Assembly (NCBI GenBank): GCA_025929425.1
Contig: JAICME010000008.1
Span: forward strand, 1-40,029
Direction: 5' to 3'
Source of the DNA: Thermoleophilia bacterium
Lineage (GTDB): Bacteria; Actinomycetota; Thermoleophilia; Gaiellales; Gaiellaceae
Length of the DNA stretch: 40,029 bases
Of this stretch, positions 36,526 to 40,029 are shown in pieces; within the stretch, counting starts at the first letter, position 1, and each line of letters begins with the position of its first letter. A program made the translations under genes and the position numbers. The notes beneath the pieces were generated by a model. The model was not told the DNA's origin. It did not search any database and saw only the letters and a program-made list of their open reading frames with translations.

Positions 36526-38520
36526 GTGTCTCGCCTCGCCTCCGTCTACCCGATCGTCAACGCACGCTCGCTCGCGCGGCCGTTCACCTATGAGATCGAG
36601 GACGAGGTGGGCAAGGGGGCGGTTCTCGCGATTCGCTTCGGCAACGCCCGCCGGCGAGGCGTGGTGGTCGACACAGACACCGAGGCGCCGCCCGACGTCG
36701 AGCCGGTCGCGGCCGAGCGGGTGCTCGAGACCCTGCCGCCCGCGCTCGTCGATCTCGCCCTCTGGGTCGCCGACTACTACGGCTCGACACCTGCCCGCGC
36801 GCTCGCGCTGATCGCGCCGCAGCAGCCGGCGCGGCGTGGCGAGCGGCGGGACGTGACGGCGTCCGCGGGCCTGCCCGCCGAGCCTGCGCCCGTTCAGCTC
36901 TCCGAGTCGCAGGGCCGCGCACTCGCCCGGATCGAGACGTTGCTGCGGGACGGCGGGGGCAACGTCCTCCTCGCCGGGGCGACCGGAAGCGGCAAGACCG
37001 AGGTCTACATCCGTGCCTGCGAGGCCGCGCTCGCCGCGGGACGCGGCGCGATCGTCCTCGTGCCCGAGATCGCCCTCACGCCGCAGACGCTCGGGCGCTT
37101 CCAGGCGCGCTTCGGCGACCGCGTGGCGCTGCTCCACTCGGGCCTGACGGACGCCGAACGGCGGGACGAGCGCGAGCGGATCGTGACCGGCGAGGCGCCC
37201 GTCGTCGTCGGCGCGCGCTCGGCCGTGTTCGCGCCGCTCCCTTCGCTCGGGGTCGTCTGCGTCGACGAGGAGCACGACAGCTCGTACAAGCAGGAGTCGG
37301 ATCCACGCTACGACGCGCGCACCGTGGCCGCGAAGCGCGCGGCTCTCGAAGGAGCCGTCGCGATCTTCGGCACGGCGACGCCGCGGCCGGAGTCGTGGCA
37401 GGCCCTCGAACGGCTCGAGCTCGGCGGCCGGATCGCCGCGCCGATGCCGACCGTTCGCGTCGTCGACCTGCGCGAGCAGACCGGATATCCCCTCTCGGGG
37501 CCGCTTCTCACCGAGCTCGGCAGGCTGGCGGAAGGTGGAGGGAAGGCGATCCTGCTCCTCAACCGAAGAGGCGTCGCACCAGCGCTCCATTGCCGTGCCT
37601 GTGGCGTCACGCGGCGCTGCCCCAATTGCGATGTGGCGTTCACGCTCCATGGTGCTGCAAGTACCGGCGGCAAAGCCGCCGGTACGCGGCCGGAAGACCG
37701 CGCTGCCTTCGGCAGCGCTCGGGACGGCACCCTGCGCTGCCACCACTGCGGGTCTCGCGAGCCGGCGGGTGAGACGTGCCCCGCCTGTGGCTCGCCGGAG
37801 GTGGCGCGGATCGGCGCCGGGACGCAGCGGCTCGAACGCGAGCTCGAGCGGCATGTGCCCGAGCTCGAGCGGATCAGGCTCGACGCCGACGCGGTCGCGA
37901 AGCCCGAAGACCTCCGGGCGGCACTCGAGCGCTTCGCGCACGCCGACCGAGCCGTCCTCATCGGAACGCAGATGGTCGCGAAAGGGCACCACTTCCCCGG
38001 CGTCGAGCTTGCCGCCGTCGTCGATGCCGACACGGGTCTCGGGCTACCCGACTTCCGGGCCGAGGAGCGGACGTTCCAGCTCCTCACCCAGCTCGCCGGC
38101 CGCAGCGGCCGCGATGCTCCCGGCCGCGTCATCGTCCAGACGTTCCAGCCCGAGTCGCGCGCCGTGCAGCACGCCGCACGCCACGACGTCACCGGGTTCC
38201 TCTCGGGTGAGCTCGAGCGCCGACGCGCACTCGGCTACCCGCCGTTCCGGCACCTCGTCCGCGTGCTCGTCTCGGGCCCGGAGGCAGCCGACACGATCCG
38301 CGCGCTCGAGGAGCTGAAGGCCGGGTTGGCGGAGTTCGAGCTGCTCGGCCCGGCGCCGCTGCTTCGCCTGCGTTCCCGGCACCGTGCTCAGCTGGTCGGC
38401 AAGACCGACCGGCCGCGGGCGCTCGCGTCGCGCGCAGCTGCGCTGCTCTCGGCTGCCGCCCCGGCGATGCGGCGCGCCGGGCTGACGGCCGTCGTCGACG
38501 TCGATCCGCAATCCCTGTGA
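36526..38520 (+). CDS. priA: Primosomal protein N' (PriA helicase) with apparent insertion in the zinc-ribbon region
   Basis: LLAGATGSGKTEVYIRACEAAL; VPEIALTPQTLGRF; DEEHDSSYKQE; CRACGVTRRCPNCDVAF...LRCHHCGSREP...CPACGS; GTQMVAKGHHFPGVELAAVVDAD. Confidence 0.96.
   Translation: MSRLASVYPIVNARSLARPFTYEIEDEVGKGAVLAIRFGNARRRGVVVDTDTEAPPDVEPVAAERVLETLPPALVDLALWVADYYGSTPARALALIAPQQPARRGERRDVTASAGLPAEPAPVQLSESQGRALARIETLLRDGGGNVLLAGATGSGKTEVYIRACEAALAAGRGAIVLVPEIALTPQTLGRFQARFGDRVALLHSGLTDAERRDERERIVTGEAPVVVGARSAVFAPLPSLGVVCVDEEHDSSYKQESDPRYDARTVAAKRAALEGAVAIFGTATPRPESWQALERLELGGRIAAPMPTVRVVDLREQTGYPLSGPLLTELGRLAEGGGKAILLLNRRGVAPALHCRACGVTRRCPNCDVAFTLHGAASTGGKAAGTRPEDRAAFGSARDGTLRCHHCGSREPAGETCPACGSPEVARIGAGTQRLERELERHVPELERIRLDADAVAKPEDLRAALERFAHADRAVLIGTQMVAKGHHFPGVELAAVVDADTGLGLPDFRAEERTFQLLTQLAGRSGRDAPGRVIVQTFQPESRAVQHAARHDVTGFLSGELERRRALGYPPFRHLVRVLVSGPEAADTIRALEELKAGLAEFELLGPAPLLRLRSRHRAQLVGKTDRPRALASRAAALLSAAAPAMRRAGLTAVVDVDPQSL
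37662..37719. repeat. Cluster of perfect palindromes inside priA
   Basis: GTACCGGCGGC-AAA-GCCGCCGGTAC (37662-37686), CGCGG-N8-CCGCG (37686-37703), GCGCTGCC-TTC-GGCAGCGC (37701-37719). Confidence 0.75.
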
Positions 38521-38888
38521 TGCGCACCGGAGGATGCCTGTGTGGTGCTGTGCGGTACACGGTCGCCGGCGAGTCCTTCCATGTGGGGCGCTGTCACTGC
38601 GGCGACTGCCGCAAGAGGTCGGGGAGCACCTACACGATCTACGGGCAGTGGCCGCTCGAGGCGTTCGAGGTGGCCGGCGAGTATGCGACCTATGACGGAG
38701 ACAGCTTCTGTCCCGCGTGCGGATCGCGCCTCTTCAGCGTCTACGAGGAAGGCGTCGAGGTTCAGCTCGGCTCGCTTGACGAGGCGCCGTTCGAGCTACG
38801 ACCGGAGGCGGAGATCTGGATCAAGCGCCGCGAGCCGTGGCTGCACGAGATCGAAGGCGCCGCACAGCACCAGGAGAACCGGCACTAG
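38520..38888 (+). CDS. GFA/CENP-V-family (glutathione-dependent formaldehyde-activating-like) protein
   Basis: GGCLCGAVRYTV...GRCHCGDCRKRSGS...FCPACGSRLF zinc motifs. Confidence 0.92.
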   Translation: MRTGGCLCGAVRYTVAGESFHVGRCHCGDCRKRSGSTYTIYGQWPLEAFEVAGEYATYDGDSFCPACGSRLFSVYEEGVEVQLGSLDEAPFELRPEAEIWIKRREPWLHEIEGAAQHQENRH

Positions 38889-39379
38889 TCGGCGATTCGC
38901 TGGAAGAGATAGAAGTCGCGCCAGTCGCCGGCGATGCGGAGGAAGCTGCGAGCGAGGCCGATCCGGTCGAAGCCGTTCTTCTCGAGCACGCGCTGCGATG
39001 CGACGTTGTCCACGAGCGTCGCCGCCTCGACGCGGTGCAGGCCGAGTGCGCCGAACGCGTAGGACACCACCTCGCCGACAGCGCCGGTCGCCAGGCCGCG
39101 ACCGTTCCTGCGGCCGTCGATCCAGTAGCCGATCGTGCAGCCCTGGAGCGCCTCGCGGACGATGTGGAAGACGTTGATCGTGCCGGCGATCGACTCGCCG
39201 TCGAGGATCGCGAAGGGATGCGTGTCGTCTGCGAGCTGCCGCTCGAGCCGCGCGAGCTGGCCCTCCGCGGTGAAGAACTCGGGCGGCCGAACCGGCTCGA
39301 ACGGCCTGAGGAAGTCCCGGTTCGCGGCGTAGAGCGCGGCGAGCTCCTCCGCGTCCTCGGGCCGCACGGGCCGAATCAT
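38885..39379 (-). CDS. GNAT acetyltransferase, RimJ/RimL-like
   Basis: IGYWIDGRRNGRGLATGAVGEVVSYAFGALGLHRVEAATLVDNVASQRVLEKNGFDRIGLARSFLRIAGDWRDFYLFQRI. Confidence 0.93.
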   Translation of the reverse strand: MIRPVRPEDAEELAALYAANRDFLRPFEPVRPPEFFTAEGQLARLERQLADDTHPFAILDGESIAGTINVFHIVREALQGCTIGYWIDGRRNGRGLATGAVGEVVSYAFGALGLHRVEAATLVDNVASQRVLEKNGFDRIGLARSFLRIAGDWRDFYLFQRIAD

Positions 39380-39906
39380 GCTGCGACGGCCGCCTCGCGG
39401 TCGGGCGGGAAGCGATCGAGGATCCAATCGGCGTCGAACGGCTCGCGCAGGTACGAGCGGCCGTTGAGGCGGACGAAGTCGCGTGTGCGGGGGTCCATCG
39501 GCAGCCGCGCCTCGGCGGGGAAGTTCCGGTTGTGGCGCTCGACGAGGTGATTGACCTCGGTGAAGTTCCAGCTCGTAGCGACATCGCGCCAGGCGGCCGC
39601 GAACTCCGCCGGATCCTCGGTCTCCTCGGCGAGCCTGCGCCACGCCTCGCCGAGCTGGCGCTCGTGCTGGTCGACGGCGTCTTCGATCGCGCGGAGGCGG
39701 CGCATCCAGGCCGTCGGCCCCCCGAGCGCACGCACTCCCGATTCGGCGTCGGGACGGAAGTTGCGCAGCCGCTGCCGCAGAGGCTTGCGGCGCACCGGGC
39801 TCGATTCGAGATCCGCCTCGAGCGTCTCGCGCTCGTGCCGCTCGCGCGGGGTCTCGGGCCGGGTCGCGCCCTGCCCCATGAGCTCCTTCAACGTCTTGGA
39901 ATCCAC
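39376..39906 (-). CDS. Conserved hypothetical protein
   Basis: 176-aa ORF, MDSKTLKELMGQG...VNHLVERHNRNFPAEARLPMDPRTRDFVRLNGRSY; 4-bp overlap with the GNAT gene. Confidence 0.65.
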   Translation of the reverse strand: MDSKTLKELMGQGATRPETPRERHERETLEADLESSPVRRKPLRQRLRNFRPDAESGVRALGGPTAWMRRLRAIEDAVDQHERQLGEAWRRLAEETEDPAEFAAAWRDVATSWNFTEVNHLVERHNRNFPAEARLPMDPRTRDFVRLNGRSYLREPFDADWILDRFPPDREAAVAA

Positions 39907-39933
39907 CGCCGCGAGGGTACAGTCCGCCTTTCC

Positions 39934-40029
39934 ATGGCGGAGATCGAGGGACAGGTCAAGGAGGAGCAGCTGGATCCGGAGCAGGCGGCGCGGCGTCGGC
40001 TCGCCCTCGCGCAGATCCGCCAGTACCCG
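39934..40029 (+). CDS. def: Probable peptide deformylase, N-terminal fragment (continues beyond window)
   Basis: MAEIEGQVKEEQLDPEQAARRRLALAQIRQYP; IRQYP fits the deformylase N-terminus; priA context; no catalytic motif visible. Confidence 0.55.
   Translation, partial: MAEIEGQVKEEQLDPEQAARRRLALAQIRQYP

Noticed and set aside
1-40029. Search for CRISPR arrays, tRNA/rRNA genes, transposases, integrases, toxin-antitoxin or defence genes
   Set aside because: Nothing convincing seen by eye; tRNAscan-SE, Infernal and a defence-system HMM scan would be needed to exclude small RNAs

Overview
High-GC actinobacterial chromosomal segment. Gene content and order suggest Thermoleophilia/Gaiella-like, but that is inference and was not searched. 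Most of it is housekeeping: 3' end of ftsZ, dnaE, lgt, scpA-scpB, an rluB-type pseudouridine synthase, trpS, aroF, aroA, cmk, plsC, der, gpsA, metK, priA and a probable def start at the right edge. It also has a MoxR/DUF58/DUF4129 operon, a DtxR-type regulator divergent from a ZIP transporter, and two secreted phosphoesterases between rluB and trpS. I saw no tRNA, rRNA, CRISPR array or transposase, and no obvious new multi-gene defence or mobile system. The most interesting signals are small: (i) TANNNT boxes 6-9 nt before many start codons (leaderless mRNAs), including a palindromic AGCGTACGCT that could serve two divergent leaderless genes symmetrically; (ii) a near-perfect GTGTAAGGG-AA-CCCTTACAC dyad between the DtxR-type regulator and the ZIP gene; (iii) clustered perfect palindromes forming an apparent in-frame insertion in the PriA zinc-ribbon; (iv) a perfect hairpin joining the aroF stop to the aroA start; (v) a secreted protein whose coding signature continues in another frame past its stop. 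Long antisense ORFs in the track were treated as GC-driven artefacts.
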